From NCBI GenBank assembly GCA_964428205.1, contig CAYRXE010000038.1, positions 1-9,739 on the forward strand: a stretch of 9,739 nt of DNA, read 5' to 3'. Shown piece after piece: positions 1-5,888 of the stretch (the first letter of the stretch is position 1; the number at the start of each line of letters is the position of its first letter). The notes below the pieces were generated by a model. It was given only the letters and a program-made list of their open reading frames with translations, was not told the origin of the DNA and searched no databases. This stretch comes from CAYRXE01 sp964428205 (GTDB taxonomy: Bacteria > Patescibacteriota > Gracilibacteria > Peribacterales > Peribacteraceae). Both the position numbers and the translations under genes were made by a program.

Positions 1-194
1 CTCGCGAGAATATCTTCGCCACCCATGTAGCGGTGGTCGACCATACCTAAGAGCTCCTGGAACTTCTTCATGGAGTCACGTGCAACTTTGCGAATCTTGG
101 GGTCGCTCAAGTCCTGATCCAACAGATCGAACAGTTGGAACTGCAACGCGTAAAGCGCATGCACATTGGAGAGAGCGATGTCTGCACGGGTCAT
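1..194 (-). CDS. Unknown protein, N-terminal 64 residues (runs off the left edge)
   Basis: This frame is open from an ATG at 194 to the window edge and gives 64 residues starting MTRADIALSNVHALYALQFQ. The visible part is predicted to be mostly helical and soluble (LYALQFQLFDLLDQDLSD, then a basic stretch KIRKVARDSMKK). It has no signal peptide or membrane segment. I do not recognise the family. The start was chosen because an in-frame TGA lies just upstream and because a good promoter (-35 at 244-249, -10 at 221-226) ends about 20 bases before it. No Shine-Dalgarno sequence precedes the ATG. It lies downstream of recJ on the same strand but has its own promoter, so co-transcription is not required. 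The C-terminus is outside the window, so length and function cannot be judged. Confidence 0.72.
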   Translation of the reverse strand, partial: MTRADIALSNVHALYALQFQLFDLLDQDLSDPKIRKVARDSMKKFQELLGMVDHRYMGGEDILA

Positions 195-220
195 AAAGTT
201 TGTGTGGAAGATGTCGAGTC

Positions 221-249
221 ATTGTAGCCGAAAACGCCCGTCCGGTCAA
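221..249 (-). promoter_or_regulatory. Promoter of the 1-194 gene
   Basis: On the minus strand, TTGACC (244-249) and TACAAT (221-226) are separated by exactly 17 bases. Each hexamer matches the sigma-70 consensus at five of six positions. The predicted transcript starts near 214 and leaves a leader of about 20 bases before the ATG at 194. It lies just beyond the recJ stop codon. Confidence 0.7.
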
Positions 250-276
250 AAACGGTACCTATCTACCCCTGCAAAA

Positions 277-1767
277 TCAGCGCACCGGCAATTCCACGTT
301 TTCCGCTACAGCTACACGAATATCGTCTACGAAGACCTGCGGAAATTTTTGTCCATTCCAGAGGTTGATGGAAAGCCTGCAGGCGACATCAAATTTCTGG
401 TCCATGTTCATGTGCGGCAGAACGTGTCCCATGCGAAAGGCGATCGCCTTCACGGGTCCCATTCTAAATTGCAGATGCGTTTGTTCTGCGCCGCAGAGTT
501 TCCACTCGGTGAGTGTTGCATTGCGAATCACGAACCTCGGCTCGGGATTTCCCTGACCAAACGGTTCGAGCTCCTGTAGCTCCTCGCACATCTTCACATT
601 GATGTCGCGTGCTTCTACCTCGGCATCGATCTGCAATTCCGGCACCAAGTCTTCCGGGTCCAACTGCGATGCAATATCTGCACACAGCGCATCGACAATT
701 TCTTGGTAGCGCGCGAACTCAAACGTACAGCCTGCTGCTTGTGCGTGGCCACCGAAACTCACGAACACATGGCCAATGCGCGTGAGCCCTGCCGTAATGT
801 CGTATTGTGGAATACTCCTCAACGAAGCGGTGCAAAGCTCCCCTTCTCTACAGGCGATCATGCTGGGGCGACCGTGTGCTTCGGTCAATTTTCCTGCGAC
901 TAATCCCACCACACCCGGGGTGTAGCGTTCACCTAGGTCAGCAATCAGCGGACGCGTGACATCAATGGAAGAGAGTGATTCTTCCAGTAGCTCATGGACG
1001 AACTCCTGGCGCGACACGTTGAGGTCCTCAAGTTCTTTGAGAGCCGTTGTGTCTCCAAGTAATCCCTTGAGAGCGATCGTCGGATCGCTCATGCGACCAG
1101 CCGCGTTGATGCGTGGTGCAACGCGGAATGCCAAGTCTCGCGCGGTTGCTCCTTTGCCTACATTCGCGCTCTCCAAAAAATCTGCGAACGGATTACTCAA
1201 GTGNNNNNNNNNNNNNNNNNNNNNNNNNNNNNNNNNNNNNNNNNNNNNNNNNNNNNNNNNNNNNNNNNNNNNNNNNNNNNNNNNNNNNNNNNNNNNNNNN
1301 NNNATTCTGTGGTGATCCAAGATGATGGTTTGCATGCCGCGTGCTCGCGCATCGGCAATGGCATCGGGGCACGACACACCCGTATCAATCGTGATGAGTA
1401 ACTCCACCTTCTTGTCTGCGAGCTCCGCGATGTGTGCGGGTTTGAGTCCGTATCCCTCATCTTTTCTATGTGGAAGCCTGAGCACTGGCTCCACTCCCCT
1501 TCTCTTGAGCATTCTGGCAACTTGAGCGACACCCGTAATGCCATCGCAGTCGTAGTCACCAAAAATACCGATGACCTTTTTCTGCGCGATCGCGTTCTTC
1601 AGTAACTCGCACGCAATACCGAACTGCGGAAACTCCGTCACATCTGGCATCGTTCCATCACCTTGCAGACCACGTACATTCATCAAATGCTGCACGATGC
1701 TCCCTGCACCAATCACGCTCTGTGGAGCGGACCATTTTTTGCCGGTGAGTGAACGTGGAGACCTCAC
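277..1767 (-). CDS. recJ: Single-stranded-DNA-specific exonuclease RecJ (interrupted by assembly gap)
   Basis: RecJ degrades single-stranded DNA 5' to 3' in recombination and mismatch/base-excision repair. It uses two metal ions held by the DHH phosphoesterase motifs. Visible motifs, numbered from the GTG start, are DYDCDG at 71-76 (motif I), IDTG at 127-130 (motif II) and DHH at 151-153 (motif III). After the gap come PRINAAGR, the DHHA1 motif SFGGHAQAAG, and the C-terminal OB-like region (LEPFGQGNPEPRF). Motif IV, normally an LVALGTVADV-type segment, is absent because it falls in the run of N. The start was placed at GTG 1767 (MRSPRSLTGKKW): exactly six bases separate it from a TGGTACCCT extended -10 box, so the mRNA is predicted to be leaderless. 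The in-frame TTG at 1770 would lie upstream of the predicted transcription start. The gene ends with TGA. It is an isolated unit between a terminator upstream and the promoter of the next gene. Family assignment is certain; true length is unknown. Confidence 0.96.
   Translation of the reverse strand: MRSPRSLTGKKWSAPQSVIGAGSIVQHLMNVRGLQGDGTMPDVTEFPQFGIACELLKNAIAQKKVIGIFGDYDCDGITGVAQVARMLKRRGVEPVLRLPHRKDEGYGLKPAHIAELADKKVELLITIDTGVSCPDAIADARARGMQTIILDHHRXXXXXXXXXXXXXXXXXXXXXXXXXXXXXXXXXXHLSNPFADFLESANVGKGATARDLAFRVAPRINAAGRMSDPTIALKGLLGDTTALKELEDLNVSRQEFVHELLEESLSSIDVTRPLIADLGERYTPGVVGLVAGKLTEAHGRPSMIACREGELCTASLRSIPQYDITAGLTRIGHVFVSFGGHAQAAGCTFEFARYQEIVDALCADIASQLDPEDLVPELQIDAEVEARDINVKMCEELQELEPFGQGNPEPRFVIRNATLTEWKLCGAEQTHLQFRMGPVKAIAFRMGHVLPHMNMDQKFDVACRLSINLWNGQKFPQVFVDDIRVAVAENVELPVR
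1204..1303. other. Assembly gap of 100 N inside recJ
   Basis: Exactly 100 consecutive N occur here, a conventional placeholder for a gap of unknown size. The two flanks happen to be in the same recJ reading frame when 100 bases are assumed. Any open frame crossing this stretch on either strand is unreliable. Confidence 0.98.
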
Positions 1768-1773
1768 CAAGTG

Positions 1774-1782
1774 AGGGTACCA
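1774..1782 (-). promoter_or_regulatory. Extended -10 promoter of recJ
   Basis: The minus strand reads TGGTACCCT, an extended -10 element (TG, one base, TACCCT). No convincing -35 hexamer lies 16-18 bases upstream. The -10 hexamer is followed by six bases (CACTTG) and then the GTG start at 1767, which makes the first transcribed base coincide with the start codon. Confidence 0.55.
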
Positions 1783-1834
1783 GACACGCTCCGCTTCCTG
1801 CTAAACCGTCGTGCTGGATTCGTCACAGCACTTC

Positions 1835-1856
1835 AAAAATGGCTTCTGGAAGCCAT
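1835..1856 (-). terminator. Rho-independent terminator downstream of the LAPTG-protein gene
   Basis: On the minus strand, ATGGCTTC and GAAGCCAT form a perfect 8-base inverted repeat (1839-1856), realistically a 7-bp stem with a CCAG loop. It is followed at once by four to five T. It lies 27 bases past the stop codon of the exported-protein gene and before the recJ promoter, so it would end the surface-gene transcript. Confidence 0.75.
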
Positions 1857-1883
1857 GTCATTCGTTCCGTACGTTACTGGAAC

Positions 1884-2426
1884 TTAGTCGCGATTCTTCT
1901 TCTCGAGCATCCACGCACGAAGGTACGTGAAGCCGACAGCCAAGCCGAGTACAAAGATGGCGAGGACTGTTCCTGGACCCGTAGGTGCGAGTGGTGCACC
2001 ACTGTGGATACCGGCGCCTATGTAGGCATTCCTATTCTGAAGACGAGAGAGCAGGCGCAATGTCTGCGCGCTGAGGGTGATGGTTTCGCCACCGGCATTC
2101 ACGGTGACATCCTCATCCACCGAGACTGTAGGGATCGCTTCATCCGGAGCAGCGGTGTGACTTACTCCAACACTAGGGTTCTGCGCCTCAAGACGGGCAG
2201 CTTCGATGGCAGCCAGCTTTTCTTCCTGCATCTTTGCCTGCATATCCAAAATACGCTGAGCCATGCGTCCGTCGATGTGACGTTCGCCGTTGAGCGCCTG
2301 CTGCAGGAGCATATCTTCGATGCTTACCGAAGGAGCATCACCGAGTTCCTCATCTTCCTGAGCAACGGCTGGTGCTGCGGTGAGCATCAGGAGTGCTGCG
2401 AGCCAGATCGTGATTTGTTTATGCAT
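1884..2426 (-). CDS. Exported protein with LAPTG-like C-terminal sorting signal
   Basis: A 180-residue protein with a classical signal peptide (residues 1-22, MHKQ followed by a Leu/Ala-rich core and ending APAVA). Then come an acidic, partly helical segment with Met/Gln/Glu-rich coiled-coil character (about 35-82), a low-complexity linker and a short Thr/Val-rich stretch. The end is tripartite: LAPTG at 146-150, a hydrophobic span at about 153-169, and a charged tail EKKNRD. That layout matches a cell-wall sorting signal, and LAPTG fits the LAXTG pattern of class E sortases. No sortase is in the window, so it could equally be simply membrane-anchored. The middle is not a domain I recognise. 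The start is the second of two adjacent ATG codons, exactly six bases past a TATACT box, so the mRNA is probably leaderless; ATG 2429 is the alternative. It lies 28 bases downstream of another exported-protein gene, has its own promoter, and is followed by a terminator. Confidence 0.82.
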   Translation of the reverse strand: MHKQITIWLAALLMLTAAPAVAQEDEELGDAPSVSIEDMLLQQALNGERHIDGRMAQRILDMQAKMQEEKLAAIEAARLEAQNPSVGVSHTAAPDEAIPTVSVDEDVTVNAGGETITLSAQTLRLLSRLQNRNAYIGAGIHSGAPLAPTGPGTVLAIFVLGLAVGFTYLRAWMLEKKNRD

Positions 2427-2432
2427 CATAAT

Positions 2433-2461
2433 AGTATAGCTCAAAAGTGGGTTTTTAACAA
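2433..2461 (-). promoter_or_regulatory. Promoter of the LAPTG-protein gene
   Basis: On the minus strand, TTGTTA (2456-2461) and TATACT (2433-2438) are 17 bases apart. The -35 box overlaps the stop codon of the upstream exported-protein gene. Six bases (ATTATG) separate the -10 hexamer from the ATG at 2426, which places the predicted first transcribed base at the start codon. Confidence 0.68.
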
Positions 2462-3498
2462 TCAGTCCCACCATCGAAATGACAGTCCAAATAGGTCTCT
2501 AAGTCATGAACGGTGCCATTTGAATAAGCTTTGCGAGGGTCAGTTTCGCCGTCGTCGACGAGGCCATTCACATTGCGGTCTTCGCCTGAATCCCAGTACG
2601 GGAGGGAGTCCATACAGCTGGAGCCACTGCCGGTACCACAGATGGATTGGAAGCTGCCCCACGGACACTTACCGTCACACAGGCCATCGCCGTCGGAGTC
2701 GCGGCCAAGAGGATCGGTTTCGCCTTCGTCCCTGCGGCCATCGCGGTCCATGTCTTCGATGCCATCAGGAATACCGTCGCCGTCCGTGTCCCATGTGAGT
2801 GCGTTTGTTTTTCCGCGGAAAATTTCTGTGCCATCTTTAATACCGTCCGCATCACTGTCTGCATTTTCACTGTCCGTTCTGTATCCGCGTTCGAGTGCGT
2901 TGTTGAGACCGTCACCATCAGCGTCGATACCAATGTTCAGTTCGGTCTTGCCACCGATGTGAAGGAAGCAGTTGTCCTCCGGATAGAAGACTTGTTTCTC
3001 GTTACGAATAAGTCCCTTTGGCGGCTTTGCGCTCTGCTTAGCCAATTCCGTAGCGGTCTTTGGCAGATTGAATGCGGTGTAATTTGGCAACTTCTCACGC
3101 CATTCCTTTAAACGTGCGGACTGTTCTCCTGGCGACAAAAACATTTTTCCCGGGAGAGATTCTTTATTCACTTTCAACGCATCCTTCGTTTTTGGGAAAC
3201 AGTATCCCCAGTAACGAATGGTTGTACTTTCACTTCCAAGCAATGCCTGCAGCGCAATTTTTCCGCTGGGGCTGATGGCAGTAGGAAGGGTGAAGACGAT
3301 GTTGGTGTTCGTGGGGACAGACACGCCAAGAGTAATTTCTTCTGCCGTGATGAACCTCCATGGTACTTCGGTCTTGGTGCGACTTTCGATCACGCGAGAG
3401 ACCATATCGCTCAACTCCGGACCGGTTCCCAAAATGCCCATCGAGCTCCAGGTGAGGAACGCGAGAAGTACGCCGATTCCTGTGTGTTTGTGTTGCAT
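2455..3498 (-). CDS. Secreted protein with Asp-rich, thrombospondin type-3-like calcium-binding repeats
   Basis: A 347-residue protein. Residues 1-24 look like an export signal or N-terminal anchor (MQHKHT, then a hydrophobic core GIGVLLAFLTW). Residues about 30-185 form a region I do not recognise, with Cys100 and Cys177. Residues about 190-325 hold Asp/Gly loops of the DxDxDG type: DADGDGL at 192, DSDADGI at 214, DTDGDGI at 237, DMDRDG at 249, DSDGDGL at 267, and a degenerate EDRNVNG at 306. The phrase (D/E)GETDP occurs twice (about 258 and 317). These are typical of TSP3-like repeats, which bind calcium and stiffen surface proteins. Six cysteines between 274 and 347, one being the last residue, suggest disulfides outside the cell. 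There is no C-terminal membrane span. The start is ATG 3498; the longer frame runs back over the divergent promoters. It is followed closely by the LAPTG-protein gene, so both may belong to one surface structure. Confidence 0.85.
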   Translation of the reverse strand: MQHKHTGIGVLLAFLTWSSMGILGTGPELSDMVSRVIESRTKTEVPWRFITAEEITLGVSVPTNTNIVFTLPTAISPSGKIALQALLGSESTTIRYWGYCFPKTKDALKVNKESLPGKMFLSPGEQSARLKEWREKLPNYTAFNLPKTATELAKQSAKPPKGLIRNEKQVFYPEDNCFLHIGGKTELNIGIDADGDGLNNALERGYRTDSENADSDADGIKDGTEIFRGKTNALTWDTDGDGIPDGIEDMDRDGRRDEGETDPLGRDSDGDGLCDGKCPWGSFQSICGTGSGSSCMDSLPYWDSGEDRNVNGLVDDGETDPRKAYSNGTVHDLETYLDCHFDGGTDC

Positions 3499-3506
3499 AG
3501 ATGTTT

Positions 3507-3521
3507 CTCCTAAGTATAGCA
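3507..3521 (-). promoter_or_regulatory. Extended -10 promoter of the TSP3-repeat gene, with AGGAG next to it
   Basis: The minus strand reads TGCTATACT (3513-3521), a near-perfect extended -10 element, and then AGGAG (3507-3511) eight bases before the ATG at 3498. AGGAG looks like a Shine-Dalgarno site, but a start about seven bases past the -10 would begin near 3506, just after it. Either the transcript starts unusually early or AGGAG is not transcribed. No strong -35 hexamer is seen. Confidence 0.65.
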
Positions 3522-3547
3522 GATTTTCACTTTCTCTTCCAGTTCTC

Positions 3548-3556
3548 TGGTACCAT
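3548..3556 (+). promoter_or_regulatory. Extended -10 promoter of dnaJ
   Basis: TGGTACCAT is an extended -10 element 10 bases before the dnaJ ATG at 3567, giving a predicted leader of about four bases. It differs by one base from the element before recJ. A -35 match is weak. It lies about 30 bases from the divergent promoter of the TSP3-repeat gene, inside a 68-bp shared intergenic space. Confidence 0.55.
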
Positions 3557-3566
3557 AGAAAGCGCA

Positions 3567-4640
3567 ATGGCACGCGATTTTTACACGATTCTCGGCGTTT
3601 CGAAGCAGGCTTCGCAGGACGACATCAAGTCGGCCTACAGGAAGCTCAGCAAAGAGCTGCACCCCGATAAGCACAAAGGAGACAAAACCAAGGAGGAGCA
3701 GTTTAAAGAAGTGAACAAAGCGTACGAAGTTCTGGGCGATGCCGACAAGCGCAAGCGCTACGATCAGTTTGGTGAAGCAGGTGCACAGGGAGGGTTCGGC
3801 GGCGGCCAGGGATTTGGTGGTTTTGACTTCAATGGATTCCAGCAAGGCGACATGAGTGGCTTTGCCGATATGTTCGGCGATCTGTTTGGCGGAGGACGTC
3901 CGCAGCGCGAGTCGGATGAAGGTGGAGACTTGGAAGTACAGATTGGTGTGAAGCTGACGGACGTCGTGCAGGAATCCGAACGTTCTTTTAGCGTGCGAAA
4001 GTTTGTGACGTGTGATGTGTGCTCTGGCAGTGCCACCGAAAAAGGCACACACATGAAGACCTGCCCGGAGTGTTCCGGCACCGGACAAGTCGTGCGTACA
4101 GCGCAGTCACTCTTTGGCCGCATTCAGCAGCGCATGATGTGTCCGACGTGTAAGGGATCTGGAAAAATCCCTGAGAAACCCTGCAAAAAATGTAGCGGCG
4201 AAGGACGCGTACAAGAGAATGCGAACATCACGGTCAAAATCCCCGCTGGTATCGATCACGGTCAAACCCTCAGGGTGCGCGGAGAGGGCCACGCAGGGCG
4301 CAGGAAGGCTGCTTCGGGTGATTTGTACGTCCATGTACGCATAGAGAAGGATCCACGCTTTACGCGCGACGGAGCAGACATTAGCGGCCATGCGATGGTG
4401 CATGTCTTAGATGCCATCCTTGGTACCGAGATCGAAGTCGAAACTCTCCACGGTCCGGTGAGGCTCAAGGTTCCCGAGTCCACACAGCCTGGCACTGTTC
4501 TGCGCATCAAAGGAAAAGGATTACCCGTGCTCAGCAGTAGTCGTCACGGTGATCACTTTGTCGAAGTGCACGTGGAGATTCCTAAGAAATTATCTAAGGC
4601 CGAGAAGAAGCTTTTGGAGGAGTGGCGCGAGGTTCGTTAG
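3567..4640 (+). CDS. dnaJ: Chaperone DnaJ (type I Hsp40)
   Basis: A 357-residue co-chaperone that delivers unfolded clients to DnaK and stimulates its ATPase. The J domain covers residues 1-70 with the HPD motif at 32-34. A Gly/Phe-rich linker follows (about 72-110: GGFGGGQGFGGFDFNGF, then DMFGDLFGGG). The zinc region has four CxxC pairs at 149/152, 166/169, 192/195 and 206/209. The first motif reads CDVCSGSA, with Ala where the family usually has Gly; the other three are canonical CxxCxGxG. The C-terminal client-binding domains are complete, including HVLDAILGTEIEVETLHGPV and the GDHFVEVHVEIPKKLS segment. Length is close to the family norm. The start is ATG 3567 (MARDFYTILGVSK); an upstream in-frame extension would cross the promoter. 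No dnaK or grpE is adjacent. The only gene downstream in this window converges on it. Confidence 0.97.
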   Translation: MARDFYTILGVSKQASQDDIKSAYRKLSKELHPDKHKGDKTKEEQFKEVNKAYEVLGDADKRKRYDQFGEAGAQGGFGGGQGFGGFDFNGFQQGDMSGFADMFGDLFGGGRPQRESDEGGDLEVQIGVKLTDVVQESERSFSVRKFVTCDVCSGSATEKGTHMKTCPECSGTGQVVRTAQSLFGRIQQRMMCPTCKGSGKIPEKPCKKCSGEGRVQENANITVKIPAGIDHGQTLRVRGEGHAGRRKAASGDLYVHVRIEKDPRFTRDGADISGHAMVHVLDAILGTEIEVETLHGPVRLKVPESTQPGTVLRIKGKGLPVLSSSRHGDHFVEVHVEIPKKLSKAEKKLLEEWREVR

Positions 4641-4712
4641 AAGTAAGGCAGGTCACGAATGTAAGGAGGTAAGGCTCATTACTTTCCTTACTTCTTTAGA
4701 TTCATTACCTCT
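4641..4712. terminator. Convergent dnaJ/khpB intergenic space with overlapping inverted repeats (weak two-way terminator)
   Basis: This 72-bp space lies between two convergent stop codons. It contains AAGTAAGG (4641-4648) against CCTTACTT (4686-4693), GTAAGG (4669-4674) against CCTTAC (4686-4691, 11-base loop), and GAGGTAA (4666-4672) against TTACCTC (4705-4711). The pairings are mutually exclusive and none has a clean T tract (best: TTCTTT after 4691 on the plus strand). A terminator role is inferred from position and is weak. Confidence 0.4.
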
Positions 4713-5255
4713 TTAGATATCCAGGTTTCCCAAGCCATCATCCCCATCCATCACAGGGGTGAGCTCTTCGCTTACGGCACCCTTGTTCTTTTCTTCTTTG
4801 AGACGCATCACCACCTGGCGGTACTCCCCTTCTCCAATACTCTCGGTTGTAAGGTCACTGAGCGCGGGCGTGTTGCTCACGTGCGTGTGCACAATGCGGC
4901 GGAAGTACGGACTCATTGGAGACAGAGCGATCCTATTACCTGTCTTCCGTACGAACTCTGCCTTCTGCTCGGCAATCTTCCTTACCTTATCTTCTTGGAT
5001 TGCGCGGTAGCCATCGACATCTAGCACAATAAAGGGAGCCTTTTCTAACTTTTGTTTGCTCCTGAGGATCGACTTCAAAATGTTCTGGATGGCATTCAAC
5101 GTCTCACCATGCCAACCGATGATGCGGCTTGCTTCGTTGCTCGCGATATCGACGCGAATGATGTCGCCCTCGTTCTTCACCGAAATTCCGTCAAAGCGGA
5201 AAGCGAAGTGCGAAAGGATCTCCTGAAGCGTTGATGTGATCAGCTCGGCGTTCAT
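4713..5255 (-). CDS. khpB: KH-R3H RNA-binding protein KhpB (Jag / SpoIIIJ-associated family)
   Basis: A 180-residue RNA-binding protein of the Jag/KhpB family, which in other bacteria binds many RNAs and affects cell envelope growth and division. The KH-type domain occupies about 30-85, with the GxxG loop in RIIGWHGETL (Gly47 and Gly50). The R3H domain occupies about 100-152, with the signature Arg119-x3-His123 in FRRIVHTHV, followed by the family phrase LTTESIGEGEYRQVVM. The last 28 residues are acidic and probably disordered. The extra N-terminal Jag domain found in many Firmicutes members is missing. The start is ATG 5255 (MNAELITSTL), eight bases past a TACGAT box, rather than the upstream in-frame ATG at 5282. 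It is 45 bases downstream of a Cys/His-rich gene and may be co-transcribed. The usual partner yidC is not in the window. Confidence 0.93.
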   Translation of the reverse strand: MNAELITSTLQEILSHFAFRFDGISVKNEGDIIRVDIASNEASRIIGWHGETLNAIQNILKSILRSKQKLEKAPFIVLDVDGYRAIQEDKVRKIAEQKAEFVRKTGNRIALSPMSPYFRRIVHTHVSNTPALSDLTTESIGEGEYRQVVMRLKEEKNKGAVSEELTPVMDGDDGLGNLDI

Positions 5256-5263
5256 TGGTGTGG

Positions 5264-5293
5264 ATCGTAGCGCATGGCCCAAGCCTGTGCCAG
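5264..5293 (-). promoter_or_regulatory. Possible promoter of khpB
   Basis: On the minus strand, CTGGCA (5288-5293) and TACGAT (5264-5269) are 18 bases apart, and eight bases separate the -10 from the ATG at 5255. Each hexamer matches consensus at four of six positions. The predicted leader is only one or two bases. Readthrough from the upstream gene is the alternative. Confidence 0.4.
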
Positions 5294-5300
5294 AGGTGTC

Positions 5301-5801
5301 CTATCGCTTCTCTATCAATGCAATGCAGCGCTCCCTGGCGAGCTCGAGAAGCTCCTGCAGCTGTGCCGCTACGTCGCGTTGGCAATCGGATAATTCGTCG
5401 ATTTCTTTCTGCACTGCCGCAATCACGTCATTTCCCATTTCCCAATCCAGGCGAACCTCTTCCATATTGCGGATGGCGTTGTTTTTGTCGACATCAGCGC
5501 GATCGAGTTCTCTGCCTGCGTCATGCACGATCGCGGTCATTTGTGTGTATTCCTGCTCAGAAAGAGCCTTCTTATTCCTCAGAAATTCCAAAGCGTTTAG
5601 GAATGTCTTTCGTGCATCGGTCTGCGTGTTTTTATCGAGACAATGCGCGCACGAGATTCGTGTACGGCGAATATGCGCAGGGCACACAGGCGCATCTACC
5701 AAGATCCCCTCTTTATTCGTGATCAGTCTTTCGTGTGCGAGTCCGCACGCAGGTGAGCTGAGGGTATCGAGAATCGCCAGTGTGTGTCGTGCGGATTTCA
5801 T
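5301..5801 (-). CDS. Unknown protein with a possible zinc site and a helical C-terminus
   Basis: A 166-residue protein I do not recognise. The first 55 residues carry Cys19 and then Cys40-x2-His43-x7-Cys51-x2-Cys54 (PVCPAHIRRTRISCAHC), spaced like a small zinc ribbon or treble clef. Residues about 62-166 are predicted to be almost all helix, rich in Glu, Asp, Ala and Leu with coiled-coil character (RRAD-like acidic stretches, then AAVQKEIDELSDCQRDV and LQELLELARE). There is no signal peptide or membrane span, so it should be cytoplasmic. A CxxC module joined to a helical rod would suit a nucleic-acid or protein adaptor, but that is inference. It is preceded by its own -10-like element and followed 45 bases later by khpB, so a two-gene unit is plausible. 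It ends with TAG. The Cys/His pattern and the well-placed promoter argue that it is real. Confidence 0.75.
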   Translation of the reverse strand: MKSARHTLAILDTLSSPACGLAHERLITNKEGILVDAPVCPAHIRRTRISCAHCLDKNTQTDARKTFLNALEFLRNKKALSEQEYTQMTAIVHDAGRELDRADVDKNNAIRNMEEVRLDWEMGNDVIAAVQKEIDELSDCQRDVAAQLQELLELARERCIALIEKR

Positions 5802-5810
5802 GGGTTGCTG

Positions 5811-5838
5811 ATCTTATACTCGTGCCTGTTTGATACAA
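5811..5838 (-). promoter_or_regulatory. Possible promoter of the 5301-5801 gene
   Basis: The minus strand reads TTGTAT (5833-5838), 16 bases, then TAAGAT (5811-5816); TATAAG (5813-5818) is an overlapping alternative -10. Nine or eleven bases separate these from the ATG at 5801, which again implies a leader of only a few bases. It begins immediately past the HU terminator. Confidence 0.42.
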
Positions 5839-5839
5839 C

Positions 5840-5867
5840 GAAAAAACCCCCGGGTGACGGGGGTTTT
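5840..5867 (-). terminator. Rho-independent terminator of the HU gene
   Basis: AAAACCCCCG (5843-5852) and CGGGGGTTTT (5858-5867) form a perfect 10-bp stem with a five-base loop. On the minus strand the hairpin ends in a run of six T, and it lies 22 bases past the HU stop codon. The plus strand reads TTTTCTTT after the stem, so it could also work the other way, but no plus-strand gene precedes it. Confidence 0.9.
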
Positions 5868-5888
5868 CTTTAAGAGCAAACCAAGAGA

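Noticed and set aside
277..279. UGA recoded as glycine or tryptophan
   Set aside because: No in-frame UGA occurs in any intact gene; recJ ends at UGA at the expected family end, and Gly and Trp use GGN and UGG.
956..1562. Small open frames that cross the run of N
   Set aside because: Their continuity depends on unknown bases, and they overlap recJ.
1749..2798. 349-residue open frame on the plus strand
   Set aside because: It is antisense to both exported-protein genes, which have signal peptides and promoters. The frame has His/Arg/Cys-rich low-quality composition.
2531..3111. Overlapping open frames on both strands in the Asp/Gly repeat region
   Set aside because: Repetitive GAY/GGN codons keep several frames open; only the minus-strand frame gives a signal peptide and calcium-loop motifs.
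4663..4670. Perfect Shine-Dalgarno AAGGAGGT as evidence for a small gene
   Set aside because: No ATG, GTG or TTG follows within a usable distance, and the frame after the nearest ATT closes after 12 codons.
5236..5811. 191- and 155-residue plus-strand frames opposite the Cys/His gene
   Set aside because: Ser/Arg/Cys-rich shadows without a start signal. The minus-strand frame has a plausible promoter and coherent helical composition.
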